NCBI GenBank assembly: GCA_000727475.1 | Contig: KL647324.1 | Location: 793,289 to 857,288, forward strand | Length of the DNA: 64,000 nt | Direction: 5' to 3' | Source of the DNA: Sarcocystis neurona | Lineage: Eukaryota; Apicomplexa; Conoidasida; Eucoccidiorida; Sarcocystidae | Part shown: positions 21,301 through 33,331 of the stretch, piece by piece | Layout of the letters: each line of letters starts with the position of its first letter | Numbering within the stretch: position 1 is the stretch's first letter | Notes under the pieces: generated by a model | Told to the model about the DNA's origin: nothing | Databases searched by the model: none | Seen by the model: only the letters and a program-made list of their open reading frames with translations | Position numbers and translations under genes: made by a program

Positions 21301-24300
21301 CCAGCGTCTGTGCGTCTCCCAGTGGCTCTGGACGTCGAAGTAAATGCCGCTAAAACAAACATCGGCAAGTTGCTGCAGAAGATCACCACACAAGTATACA
21401 AGCCACATGCACACGCGCAGCGTGAAAGATCTAAAAAAACTCATTTTCAAGTAAAGCGACGCACTACCTACACAAAGATCCTGCACGCACACGCGTATGA
21501 CCCCGCCTGTCCACGCATGATGCTTTTACACAGTCACTAGTTTATACACATATATAAGACGGTGCTTAGACAAGTACTTTGTCTACTAACAAATTCACAT
21601 ATGCGTATATCTACACAACTATGGACACCGAGTCGGGCAGAAACTTGTGCCTCTGTACATATATATATATATGTAGATAGAGAGAGATTTGTGTGTGTGT
21701 GTGTGTGTGTGTATATGTGCATATGTGCGTGTATATATATATATAGATAGATATATATATAGATATACATATATATATATATATATGTTTGTGTGTTTGT
21801 ATATAGATATAGGCGCGCGTATATCCATGTGGACAGAGAATGTGATACGCACGATAACGGTGTCTCGACAGTAGTCCTTACAATTCTGGTTTGTATATAC
21901 CTAATATATATATTTATATATATGAAGAGAGAGATAGATAGTTCTAAATGAGTGAGACAATCGAGGACCTGGTCGTAGCAGTACAAAGCATGTATGTATA
22001 TGTAGAGTGAAACAAATTGGCAAGTACGCACACATTTCTATGCATACATACACATGAGTATACACAGATAAAGGCGTATACGTCCACGCATATATATCTG
22101 TAGGGACAGGTGTCTGTACATACATATAAGTGTATATAAATAGAGAGAGAGGTGCACATATATGTATATATATCTATATATCGACAGACGTACGTACACA
22201 CACATGTATACATACATAAATACATACGTGCAGAGAGAATCTGGGAGTGGCATATGTTTTGCGAACCACAGTGGTATTTGCTCTTCCAAATAGAGAGGTG
22301 TACATATACGTATATATCTATATATGGAAAGATAAAAGTATGTATACCCATACATATCTATATAAGTAGATATATACGGAGGTAGAGAGACAGTTTGGCA
22401 GTGGCATATAGTTTTCGTACCATAATAGTATTTGCTCTCCTGAACCGGCGCTTCACTTTCTGTCCATTGCGGAGGCGCACTACGACGACGCACACATCTG
22501 CTGCATCTTCGGGAGGCTCTGCTGCTGGTGGCTGCATCTCCTGTACAAAAACCCCACACCACTCAGCAACAACAGCAGTAGCAGCACCAGCAGTAGCTGC
22601 AGCAGCAACAGCAACAGCAGTAGCAGCAGCAGCAACAGCAGTAGCAGCAGCAGCAACAGCAGTGGCAGCAGCAGCAACAGCCCTCCGCCAAGGTGAAGCA
22701 GCAGCAACGGCAGGAGGCCCCCCATCGCGTGCTGTCACAGCGAGTGAAACGCGGCACGTACAAAGCAGCCGCAGCAGATGCAGCAGCGGCAGCAGAGGTC
22801 TCGCGAGCAGGAAGAGGCAGCCTTCAAAAGCAGCTGCGGACGGAGTAGCAGTGTCAAGTTGCGTGTTCCCATACCTCTGCAGACAAGGAGAACAAGCTAA
22901 GGCATTACTCGTTAAAGACAAGAAACCACCAGTAGCAGCGTTCACGGCAGCGGGTGGTGGAGCGTCTCATGACAATGTCGAGGAAGCAGCATGAGAAAGA
23001 CGAAAACGCACAGCAGCAGCAGCGGCAGCAGCGTGGAGACGCAGCGGCCCCCGCGGGCAGCCAAGAGACGCTGCAGTAACTGCAGCAAAACAACAACCAG
23101 CAGACAAGTAGCAGCAAGACGCGGCAGAGAAAGAAGAAGCAGCAGCAGCGGAAGCACTCGGATGTGCAAAACTGAAAAAGAAGAGCCGGTTGCAACAGGG
23201 CACAGAGACGCTGCAGTCCGGCAGCAACAGCAGCAGCATCAGTTCGGGGAAGAAGAAGAAGCAGCACTACCGTAATAAGTCGTAGAACTGCTGCATCGAA
23301 CACAACTTCGACACTTCTGCTGAATCAACAATATACAAACGTAAGTATATATAAATATATATCTACAAACAAACACATACGTATATATATTATATGAATG
23401 CGTGTGGATATCGATGTGCATACAAACTTCCACGTATAGATAATATATACACCTGCTCCATGGGAAGTCTCCACTTACACGCATACAGACATACTCCTAC
23501 ACTTCTACATCTACACACTTTTACATATATATAGAGATTCACTCATATATTCGGTGGAATTTCTTGGAGCTACGCGCACATCCGAACTATCTTACAGGTG
23601 TGTATATATACGAAGATGATAAGCAAACCCCCACACATGTGTCTGTCAGACGAAAAAATGGAACACCTCCCCTTTGCATCTCGTAGGTGGTGTACGGGAA
23701 CAGAATGCCACGTGCCATAACGTGGGTGCCCATATATATATATATATATATGGACATATATATAGATACATATGTGAATATATATATATATATATGCATT
23801 GGTGCCTCTATATCTACATGTATAGCTGCCTGTCTATCCATATATTTATATAGTATATATATTTGGAGAAGGCATAGAAAGATCAAGTATTTAGAAAACT
23901 TGTATGTTTACATATATATTTACGTATTTATCATCCACAAGTGCGCGTAGAGAGCGTCTCCATGCACTGGGCTGCAGCAGTAGAGAAAAAGTGATACGTT
24001 GGACAGGAAGACGAGCGAAGCTGAACTTCGTCGACGAGGAGCCGCCCAGAGGAAGACGCACAGAGAAAAGACGGAGTTACGTGTTCCCTCGAGGAGGATG
24101 GGGACGGGGAAGGGAGACACAAGAAGGCGACGTCGAAGAAAAGGAAGCACGAAAAGCATCCGCAGTGGGACAGCAACAGATGCGCACATAATATACGAGC
24201 CACGAAGAGAAGAGGAAGTCCCGAAACAGAGAGACAGAGAGAGATAAGAGAAGAGGAGGATCCGGCACAGGGGAAAACAGAGATGCAGCGGTAGAAGCAG

Positions 24301-27300
24301 CAGCAGCAGCAGTGGCAGCTGCAGTCGTCAGAGAGGCAGCAGCCGCAGCAGCAGCAACAGTCAGAGAAGCAGCCCAGCGACGCAACGACGACGCAGCGGA
24401 GAATCTGCTCAACACAGAGACGGGCGGCGAGTGAGAGGGTGAGAGAGAACGTAGAAGCCTTTTCTAAAAGAGCCCGTGGAGACCGAAGTGGACATATGGG
24501 CAAGACAAGTAAAGGATTAGTCAGAAGGGAAGGACGGAGAAGATGAAGGGAAGGCGATGGACGGCGGCGGATAAAGGAAGAGGAGTGAGATGGCACAAAC
24601 GAGAAGAGAAGCGAGAGGAAAGCGTTGGCAGACGGCAGATACCTGCTTGAACGTTTCTAGAGAGAGACGCAAGGCCTCCTGCAACTCGGCGTCTTCCTGC
24701 AGTCCATTTGTTGCAGCGGCGCCTCCGCCAGCAGCACTGTCGCTGCTGCTGCTGCCCGTGCCCACGTCGAGGCGACTGCAACGTCCTCACGGGCCCACAC
24801 AACAGCAACACAAGTCTGAGCAGCAGGCGTCCCTCTCGCAGCAGCAGCAGCAGCCAACCGTCGGGCTTCACAGAAGCAGCAGCACTACCAGCGGCAGCAG
24901 TCGCTGTCGCAGCAACGGCAGCAGCAGCCATCCGTCGGGCTCCGCACACAAGCAGCAGCAGGTGGCCAGCAGCAGCAGCAGCAGCACGGGAACGCAAAAG
25001 GCACTTCATCCCCACGGCAACAACAGCGTCAGTAAGAAACAGCGTCGACGCGCAGCACTATGACGGCAGCAGCAGCGGCAGCGTCATCCCATTGCGGCAG
25101 CAGCAACAGCTGCAGAGCACCAGCGATACCAATCGCAGCAGCAGTACCGCAACACCATCTGCAACACGAGGAAGAATACGCAGTACCGCGCAGGATTAGC
25201 ATACATGTCTCCCGCCTACAAAACTGGCAGGTCCGACAGCAGCAGAGCAACTACTCCAGCGATATTGAAAACGCAGCAGCGGCAGCAACAGCCCAACAAG
25301 CGGTCGCAGCAAGAGCAGCAGAAACGCGGGCCAGAGAGGCAACAAAAGCAGGAACAGCAACACCCAGAGGGGCCGAAGCAGCAGCAGTACCAGAGCAGCA
25401 GCCGCAGAGGCGCGGAAGCAGTAGCAGCAGCAGCAGTACCAGAGCAACAGCCGCAGAGGCGCGGAAGCAGTAGCAGCAGCCGCAGTAGCACAGCAACAGC
25501 CGGAGAGGCGCGAATGCAGCAGCAGTGGCGGCAGTAGTGGCTGCAGCAGTCACTGACCCAGACGCAGTAGCAGCAGCAGCAGAAGCAGTGGCAGCTGCAG
25601 TAGTCAGGGAGGCGCAGAAGCCGTAGCAGTAGCAACAGTCTGAGAAGCAGCCCAGCGACATTAGCACACCAACAGCAACGAGATGCACCAGCAGCAACAG
25701 AAGCGGAAGACAGACAACTCCGGAGCAAAGAGAAGGAGAAGCTGGGCGGCAGCTGCAGCTCACAAATAGTAGCAGGGCAGAAGTCGAGGGGAGAAACAGA
25801 CGCAGAGACTTACTACCCTCCATCGGTGGGCCACGGACGAGAAGGCGACCTGTCACGTGGCCGCCTCGCCAGAAACGACCGCGTCCCTTCTCTCTCCTGC
25901 AGGAAAAGGCATGCACTTCTCTGTCACTCCAATAGCAGGACGGACAGGCCCACATCTATGAAGACGGTGCGGCAGGTGCCTTGGTGCTGCTCTGCGTAGG
26001 TGCGCCTGCACCTACACACACACGTATGTTTCGGTGTATGTACACGTCAGCAGAGACGTTTCTGCGCGTGTATTATGCACATGCGCCGTGTCTCTCCCTG
26101 TGTCTCCCCCCCTACACGTACCTACATATACGCAGGTGCAGGGCCATCCCCCCTCTCTCCGTGTCTCGTCTCTCTCTAGAATATGTACGAAGAAGGTACA
26201 ACGTGTGTATTGCGGAGGTCCACGGGGGTAGTTCTTGCGTTCGCCTCCTCTCTCCGACTCTCTGTGTGTTTGTCTGCTTCCCGGCTCGTCTCTTTCTGGA
26301 TGAACGTAGAGACACCCACACGTGCGGAGGAGCGTCTCCACTGACTTTTCTCTACGGACGGAGGATCGAGTCAGACAGGACTATGCAGGTGAACGGGCGT
26401 CTCGCCGAGGGCTGGGGAGCCCGACGACCTACGAACAAATTCGAGAAAGTGCGCAGGTTCTACTAGCGTGGAAGGTCCTGCTGCTGTCTCAGCAGCACAG
26501 CGCTGAGAGGAGCGACGCTGCTGCTGCAGTGCAGAGACAGCAGCGAAGAGGGTGGCCGGAAACTCACGTCCAACGCAGCAGCACTCGCTTCAGCTTTCTT
26601 CGCGTCCTGTGTCTCCTTCTCCTTCGCCTTCTGCTGCAGGTCTGCGTACGGCAAGACGCCCCATAAAAGCGGCCACACACCCGCAAACAGAACGAGTCTG
26701 CAGCGCACCGGGGGGGCCTCGACAGCGGCAGAGAAGCACGCATCCACATACGCACAGACGTATGACCAGCGGCAGCCGATAAAGCTAGGAGCATGCTTTA
26801 CGTGAAAATGGGCGCGTGGGGAAGAAGAGGAAGAGATTCACAGAAGGCGCACCGAGGGTCACGTGTGCATGCGCCCGTCCAACTCGGGCAGATCTCAGAG
26901 CCGCTCTCTACGTAGAAATGCACGCGCAGCTACATACGAAACTCCACCCAGACGCATGCAGGTGTCCATATACACCAGCGTACATACATACACACTTACA
27001 CAGACACACCACGTCGGCAGACCTGTACGTGTGTATTCACACGCCAGTGTTCACAAATATAAAGAAGGAGACATTTGGGGAGAGCAAGGCATATACGTAT
27101 ACGTGTATATGTAACGTAGACAGACAGGTGTAGACACACACAAAACCCCTCCACTCTCTGTATACGGGTAGACACATACGCTTAAATACATATATGACAG
27201 ACACACACACTTACATATATATACATATATATGGGAGACACAGGCACTTATATACATATAGATGTGGAAGAAGCGGCCAGGAAGTCTACCCATAGGTACA

Positions 27301-30300
27301 TGTGTACACATATATATATATATATAGTCAGAGGACTTGTGTACGCGCGTGCCTGCTGCCGGGTATCTGCAATATAGGACAGCTTTTATACACATAAGTC
27401 TAGTACTACTTAATACGAAGGACAATCGGCAACATGGACAGATATACGAAGGGACGCACACATCTATTTGCAGAGTGCGTATCTGCTGTTGTCTGCGTGG
27501 GATGCCTGGCATATCCCGAAGGAATCTCTCTGCCTTTTTCTCCTCCTAACGCACGCACTTCTTGGTCTCCAAAATCTCTTCTACCCGACAACAGACAAGC
27601 AGCGATCATCACCCCGCCACATACATATATGTGTATACAAACGTACACACTAAGATGCATGTATATATACATATATATAATTAGGTAGAGAGGAAGACGT
27701 ATGTATACATATACACACTAACATGTACGTACATATATATATATATATATATATAACGTACACAGGAAGACGTACGTATACATATACATATATATATACA
27801 TACAACGCACACACCAAGATGCATGTGTATACGCATATATATATATATATATATGTAGAGAGGAAGACGTATGTATACATATACATACGTATATATAAAA
27901 GTAACACACACACTAAGATGGACTTACATATATATATGTATATATATATGTACACAAGAAGACGTACGTATACATGTGTGTATAGTTGTACACACTGTGA
28001 CGTATATGTATTTATAAATATGTGTGTAGGTATAGATATAGATACGAAGAGACTAACGTGCCTGTGAATCTCCACGTTAGCAGCACCCACACTGAGACAG
28101 CGTGGCAGAGACTGACCCAGACAAAGAAACTCGTGTGTGGGCGAAAAGGAAATGCTGCGATGGCGGTGCTGCGGCTGGCCCCTTGCCCCATACCGTCGAT
28201 GTCTTTCTTGGTGAGGTAGTACTGGTGCAGCTGCACCTGCTGCGGACGCGGGGACGGCAGTGCTCCGCAGTCACCACGCGCAACAAAACACGCGTAGCCC
28301 TGCAGCACCAGAGTGTTGAGCAGCTCACGCAGGAGCCCTGGAGAAAGTGCCTTCGGACTCGCCTTCAGGCTGTCCAAGTCGTACCTGCAGTAGCCGCACC
28401 AGAAAGCAGCAGCAGCCGCACGAGACGTCAGCAGCAACCGCACGAGAGAGCAGCAGCAGCACGCAGCCGCAGCAGCACATAGCAGCAGCGGCGGCAACGC
28501 TACGTATACAACGCTGTGTGTTCTGACACACGCACATATACATATTTATATGTATGTATATACATGTCTGCACGTGATAGTGGTGCACCACACGAATACA
28601 CACGCACAACGCGTACGCACGTGTCTACCTATATATGCATATAGACGCATGCAGTAGCTTCACACTCATGGCGTCGTTCCATACGTGCCTTTGTGCTCGT
28701 CTATAAATACATCCAAAGTTGTGGCGTCAGCGTCCATCTTCTCCACAGTTGCATGTACACATAAAAAAACCGCCCACACCCCCCCCCCCACCCGATAAAC
28801 GCCTGGCTGCATGCAGACAAGAAGCGTTCACATACGTGCGTGTAGCAGAGATACACACATGCAAGGGAATACGTACAGACACGTGTGTATGCGTCCTAGA
28901 AGGTTGCTCTGACTTGCACGCTTCTCTGCTGGTTCGCTTCTTCTTGGTCGTCCCTCCTCGGCTCCTCCTGCGCCTCCAGAAACGCTGCTGCTGCTGCTGC
29001 TCTGCGTGTCTGCTAACAGTGCGCGTCTTTTTCTTCTTCTGCGTCCCAGCAGCAGCGTTTGCTGGTCTCTCCTGGCTGCAATCCCCTTCTCTACCTCTTC
29101 GACCTTCCGCTTCTCCCAGACGGCAGCGTCTGCTGCTCTCTGCTGGCTGTACTTCTTTTTCAACTGCTTCTTCCATTCACTCTGCAGACGTACCACGTCC
29201 CGTGGACCTTGCGCAGCGCTAGCCAGTGGTCACTTAGGTTGAGAATAAATCCCTCTTCCCTGTCTGGGTCTGCCAGCGCGTTTCGAGCCTCAGGCTTCGA
29301 CGCGGACACACACTGCACGTGCTGTCTCCTTAGACACTCTAGCAAGACGGAAACGTTGAAGTACCCGTCGTGGGCCACGTTGCCCCCGTCTCCGAGGCAA
29401 GAGTTCGTTTCCACGGCGCTGTTGCTGCAGGCGTCTGAGCTCAAAACAGCGGCGCGCGCGCACAGCCACCAGCTGACCCACGGGGACTCAAGAAGAAAAA
29501 TGGATCGAAGGAAGGCCGCAAAGCGACTGGGAAAACAAGGAAAAGAAGGAGGGGATAAAAGGAGTAAAACGTCAGCCCCACACGGAAGGGAGGGAAAGGA
29601 GGGACACGACGGAGACAGCACTGGGAACAGTGAAGGACCTGCGTGTCCAGACTGCCGCCGTCTCTCTCCTGTGGGGCGTAGCTGCTCCTGCTGCAGCTGA
29701 TCCCCCTCCCCCCGTCCCTTGCCAAGACGGGCACTACAGAGACGACGAGCGGCACGAAAAGAGGACGTCAAAGAAGGCGAGACGGAGACACAGCGCGGCA
29801 GCAAAAAAGAAAAAGAAAGCAGGAGAGCCACAGAAGAAACGCCGCCCTCGAGAAAACGAGAGTGGAGAGACTTGGTGTGCGAAAGTCGTCAACGCGCTGC
29901 GAAGACACACTTCCAAAAGAAGGAAAAGTCAACAAAAAAGCAAAGAAGTAATGTTGGCGGCCAAGCCAAAAGGCGACTGTACACACCTGCCTTACGTACG
30001 TGGGCACACGTACTGACGTGGGAGTGCGTATACTCACCTATAGACTCATATATACACATACATGTGTACACACACAGAGGCAAATCCACGAGCACTAATC
30101 ACTCGGTTCTCAATATTTTTCATACACATATCTGTAAAACATACACACATGCACATGTATAAATGCATATACCTACACACGCATATACAGTCGTTTATAC
30201 ATATAAACACGTACACACACATACATACACACATATGATCTACGAAACTCTCAATATTTGAGAGGCGTCACATATACATATATATATATATGTATATATA

Positions 30301-33300
30301 TATGTATATGCACATGCATATATATATACAAGTGTATGCGTGGATATATATAATTATGTGTAGACAGAGAATCGGCCAATACCATCCACTCAGCTCTCAA
30401 TATTTCATATATGTACCTGTGTGTACACATTTAGTTACATGTATATGTGTATATATATACATATATATGTATACATGTATGTGTATACGGTTTTTCAGTT
30501 CACAGGATGTCACTCGGTGGGAATCGTAAGCAGAAGAAAAGCCTCACCGCCGGCGCCTTCTGCAAGAAGTTGCCGCTCCCTTCGGTCAAACTCGTAGCCA
30601 ATTTTGCACATCTCCGTCTCGTTGTACACCGGCCCCTGCAGTACACCGAGTGCATCCAAGGGCATGCAGTACGTTCCGCATGCACACGCGTGCAGCTCAA
30701 GAGTCGTTCCCTTCTACTCGCGAGGCACGTGTGAGTCGGAGAGTAGCATATATGCAGCGGACTTTATCAGTTCACACGCGCGCGCATCTGCGAGCAGCAC
30801 AAAATCAGCGGCCGGCTCTGCGTGTGTGTGTGTTCACGCCTAAGGTGGCCGCGCTTCGCAACGTTTCTCCTCAGAATTGCGTGCAGCAGCACTTCGCTTT
30901 TTCTCCCGTGCAAACAGAAAACGAACCGTCGTCCACGAACCCTCCTCAGGAACAAAAACTGCCCAGTACAATCTCTCTGCTCAAGCGCACGCAGGCAGTG
31001 CACGTGCGCTGCGCAGTGGAAAGGCGTTGCCCGTGCGCATGCAGGCAGCACGTTCAATTGATTAGAACCATCGCACAGCGCTTGACGTGACTACGCATAT
31101 ACCCCAGGATTCGGCCTGTGCCCGACAACGGCGTCCTGCGCGGGTTCATCCCCCGCCACCCAGAGATTTCTCAGATATTTACTCGAAGAGAGATACAGAG
31201 GCGTACAGGGAACGCAAGAGAAGCAAAGTAGATAGAAAAAGACATGGGGGAGACGGAGATCAACGCCTCCTGGTCATGTACTACAAGAGTATGACACACA
31301 GAGAAAAAGAGAAAAAAACACAGAGAAGCTCTGCAGAGGGCAGACGTGAAGGAAGAATGTGTTTGTCGACGGAACTGGTGGACGGGGCAGTCACACGAGA
31401 GAATTCCTATGCAACTGCGTGTGAGAGACTGAGGCCACCGTTCCTGAAGCTGTCTCTGCTGTGTGGCGAGACGTACGGCAGCACCAGAAGCGCATGCAGC
31501 GGCACGCATGCGCGGCGCGCTGTGCGGCTCGACGTAGACAACATGAAGGACGCAGCTGCAGGCACGCAACGCCCCACTTTGTTTCCAGTTCCACGCAAAG
31601 AGAACTGCATGCGCACGAGGGATAATTTCTCCGCACTCGAGCTACACCCCCAGCACATGCGACGCCTGTGTTCATGGAGCGTGCACGCGCCTTCACTTTT
31701 TCTTGTCGGTAGCGAGCGTCTCAAAGTATAAAGCTGCACGCGCCCCACACATTCTGAGTACGCTTCCACTGGACGCATGCATTGAAAGACGTGTGACTTT
31801 ATGGGTGTCTCTCTGGCCTCGGAGAAAAAAGAGCGACTTCTCTTCTCTGCAGGCGCGCAAGTGCGCTGCATATCTCAGCCTATTCTCTTTCAAGTACACG
31901 AAAAAGAGAGAGGGCGTTCAAGAAAACAAACTCCCACTCTTCACCTGACACGCGCGCCTCCACACGTATGATATCTCTCCGCTTGCATCTCTGTACATCC
32001 GACGAGACGAGGGAACCCCGTCGCACGCAGCACAGACGTGCACATGCGCACCTATTCGTCCACATTCACCTAGGAACCCATGTATACACACATATGTCCT
32101 ATGCACTGCTTTCTATACATATACATATATATCTGTGACCGCGTTTCCATATGGAAGCAGGTGCAAAATACATACGCGTACATGCTCTACGTTTTCCTCT
32201 GTGTCTATTTATGCGCACACTTGTGTAGCGAAGCCCCTACATATATACACATGTATATGTTACCTGCGTCGATACCTACAAATACATATATATACGTATA
32301 TATGTATATATAGATATATGTGTATATCTATACATATTTATACACATATATATGTATATGTGTTTGCAATGGCGTCAATTAGCGTGCGTACACCCCCCAA
32401 ACATCGCGGTATGTGAAGAGGCTTCTTTTTGAGGCTGCGGACACACCGGCACCCCGAGGAGGAGGAGTGCATCCCACGGAGCACAGATGTGGAGGTCCCG
32501 AGCGCGTCGATGCCGCATTCGTGGACGATGATTTGTGCTGCTTCCCTGGGTCACCCCCCACACACAAGGACGTGCATGCACGACACAGGTAATACAGGCC
32601 GTCTCGTCCATGTGTGGGAGGCTCCTGGCATTGTCGGGTAGACGTTATGGCGCCCTCTGCATGCGGAAAGGGAAGGATCTTCATTTTTCCCCTCTTAGAT
32701 AAACACGTACTTGACAGCTTCGTACCGTGTATTGTCTCACACACACACACACACGAGACAACGCGTGGGGGAGTGCGCTTCGCATACGACTGTGCGCTGT
32801 ATCTCCACACCTCAGTCTACCCAGTAGCCTTTCTTCGATCGCACGCATACGCCCAAAACATGATATATACACATAAATACATATGTGCTGGGAGACGTGC
32901 AGATAATATAATATGATGTGTACCGACAAAACGCGTCTGTAGAGAGACACACAGTCTCACATATGGGCGCGCATGCGCTTAAGCTCCCGGGGCAGCAGTT
33001 GGCAACGGAAAAGCGACGGCTGTGAGGAGCCTTCTACGTCTCCCACTATATCAGGCAAGACACACTTCCATGCAAGCGCATTTACACGCACACGTACACA
33101 TACACATATCTATGTATATGTACGCGTGTGGGGGAGCGCCTGGATACACGCATGTCCACAACAGGTAAGTAAACAGATAATTCGGCGCCCCATGTCAGAG
33201 ACAGTGCGAGCATTTCTATTTACCTGAAGAAGAGAGTTGATGCAGTGGAGGGCACACATACGATTTGCTCCTTGTTTCTCCCAGTAGACGAGACCATTTC

Positions 33301-33331
33301 CCCCAGTGCGCCGGGAGGAATAGGCAGCCAT
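18396..33331 (-). CDS. Josephin-domain deubiquitinase (ataxin-3 type) with UIM and UBX domains
   Basis: The predicted cysteine protease cleaves ubiquitin chains. Ten minus-strand exons keep phase: 33331-33224, 30635-30548, 29434-29194, 28384-28194, 26641-26568, 25896-25814, 24775-24643, 22540-22421, 19628-19525 and 18666-18396. Exons 1-4 form the Josephin domain. WEKQGANRMCALHCINSLL holds the oxyanion Gln and nucleophile Cys26. NLSDHWLALRK holds the catalytic His. WYDLDSL has Asp where human ataxin-3 has Asn134. Exon 7 carries a UIM (EDAELQEALRLSLETF). Exons 8-10 read as a UBX fold (VVVRLRNGQKVKRRF, DVFRWSEYEA, LIQTAPKARKETL), which in other proteins binds p97/Cdc48. From memory, Plasmodium ataxin-3 also pairs Josephin with UBX. 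The start ATG (33331) is preceded by a CT-rich leader. Exon 10 is the least sure: its tail runs into microsatellite-derived residues, and the real end may lie at other exons downstream. Confidence 0.9.
18690..18785. repeat. TA microsatellite
   Basis: TATATATGTATA arrays lie immediately upstream (sense orientation) of exon 10 of the Josephin gene, within its last intron. Confidence 0.7.
19065..19240. repeat. Diverged direct repeat, about 120-base period
   Basis: The segment catatgacaggctacacg...ttgaacaacgcatcttcaaag (from about 19066) recurs as catgtgataggctaccagtg...ttgaacaacgcactttcaaag (from about 19185). Both copies follow a TATATA array, so the whole unit of about 120 bases was probably duplicated. 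Confidence 0.65.
19629..19770 (-). repeat. CTG tract (sense strand) abutting the exon 9 acceptor
   Basis: The plus strand reads CAG/CAA/AGC repeats. On the sense (minus) strand this is a CTG/TTG tract that ends ctgctgcag at the acceptor of exon 9 of the Josephin gene. Confidence 0.7.
19930..20560. repeat. Extended TATA/TACATA microsatellite block
   Basis: Dense TATATATA, ATATACAC and TATCTATA arrays fill more than 600 bases of the intron between exons 8 and 9 of the Josephin gene. No coding signal is present. Confidence 0.75.
20680..20815. repeat. Tandem duplication of a microsatellite-containing unit
   Basis: A unit of about 72 bases containing gtgtgcgtatgtgtgtata and tatgtccac occurs twice in tandem (about 20700-20745 and 20772-20815), each copy preceded by tatatgtatata. 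Confidence 0.7.
21655..21800. repeat. Mixed GT and TA microsatellite
   Basis: A (GT)n run at about 21692-21712 is flanked by TATATA/TAGATA arrays to about 21790. This is intronic, with no coding content. Confidence 0.8.
22150..22440. repeat. Tandem duplication of about 153 bases across an exon-intron border
   Basis: Plus-strand 22384-22438 and 22231-22285 match closely (agagaga...ttggcagtggcatat...gtatttgctct), and the microsatellite sequence beside each copy matches too. The right copy contains the end of the UBX exon and its donor (ATG-gtacga). The left copy keeps the coding-like end (ANT) but has gttcgc in place of the donor. Confidence 0.75.
22541..22690 (-). repeat. CTG tract (sense strand) before the UBX exon
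   Basis: CAG/CAA repeats on the plus strand form a CTG/TTG tract on the sense strand, about 20 bases upstream of the exon 8 acceptor (gtttttgtacag). Confidence 0.7.
22700..24642 (-). other. Intron 7 of the Josephin gene
   Basis: The intron contains further CAG-rich plus-strand segments (to about 23270), TATATA arrays (23340-23440, 23725-23800, 23845-23930), then purine-rich sequence (23990-24250) and a CAG block (24288-24392) repeated in intron 6. No additional exon is needed, because the phase runs directly from exon 7 to exon 8. Confidence 0.5.
24288..24392. repeat. CAG-rich repeat copy 1 (pairs with 25563-25660)
   Basis: This copy shares about 100 bases, in the same orientation, with the copy in intron 6: agcagtggcagctgcagt, gtcag-gaggc and gagaagcagcccagcgac in the same order. 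The two copies flank exon 7. Confidence 0.7.
24776..25813 (-). repeat. Intron 6: CTG-rich on the sense strand, with minisatellite
   Basis: The intron is almost wholly CAG/CAA/CGG triplets on the plus strand, that is CTG on the sense strand. It includes a unit of about 54-58 bases (accagagca-cagccgcagaggcgcggaag) repeated about three times at 25388-25515, and the second copy of the CAG block at 25563-25660. Confidence 0.65.
26642..28193 (-). other. Intron 4 of the Josephin gene
   Basis: The intron is unique sequence to about 27160, then microsatellites, then a minisatellite at 27645-27985 whose units share aggaagacgtaygtatacat and acacactaagatg, about 95-110 bases apart, four times. No extra exon is required by phase. 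Confidence 0.5.
27645..27985. repeat. Minisatellite, about four units
   Basis: Four diverged units each contain gaagacgtaygtatacat followed by a TATA array. An acacac-aagatg-type box follows three of the arrays. Confidence 0.75.
29435..30547 (-). other. Intron 2 of the Josephin gene
   Basis: The intron contains purine-rich unique sequence near 29480-29990, then TATA arrays (30040-30490). A short element, actc-g-tctcaatatttttcata, occurs at 30101-30126, is echoed at 30247-30262, and recurs at 30388-30410. No exon is called. Confidence 0.45.
30636..33223 (-). other. Intron 1 of the Josephin gene
   Basis: This 2.6-kb intron is mostly unique sequence. Open stretches occur on both strands at 31090-31870 and 32380-32810, but none fits the phase 0 join of exons 1 and 2 or looks clearly coding. 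TATA arrays lie at 32115-32130 and 32280-32365, and a (CA)n run at 32738-32755. Confidence 0.4.

Noticed and set aside
22395..22994. Plus-strand Ala-rich frame
   Set aside because: Antisense to the UBX exon and its CTG-rich upstream intron.
27681..28090. Tyr/Ile/Val-rich frames
   Set aside because: Translated TATATA/TGTATA minisatellite, not protein-like.
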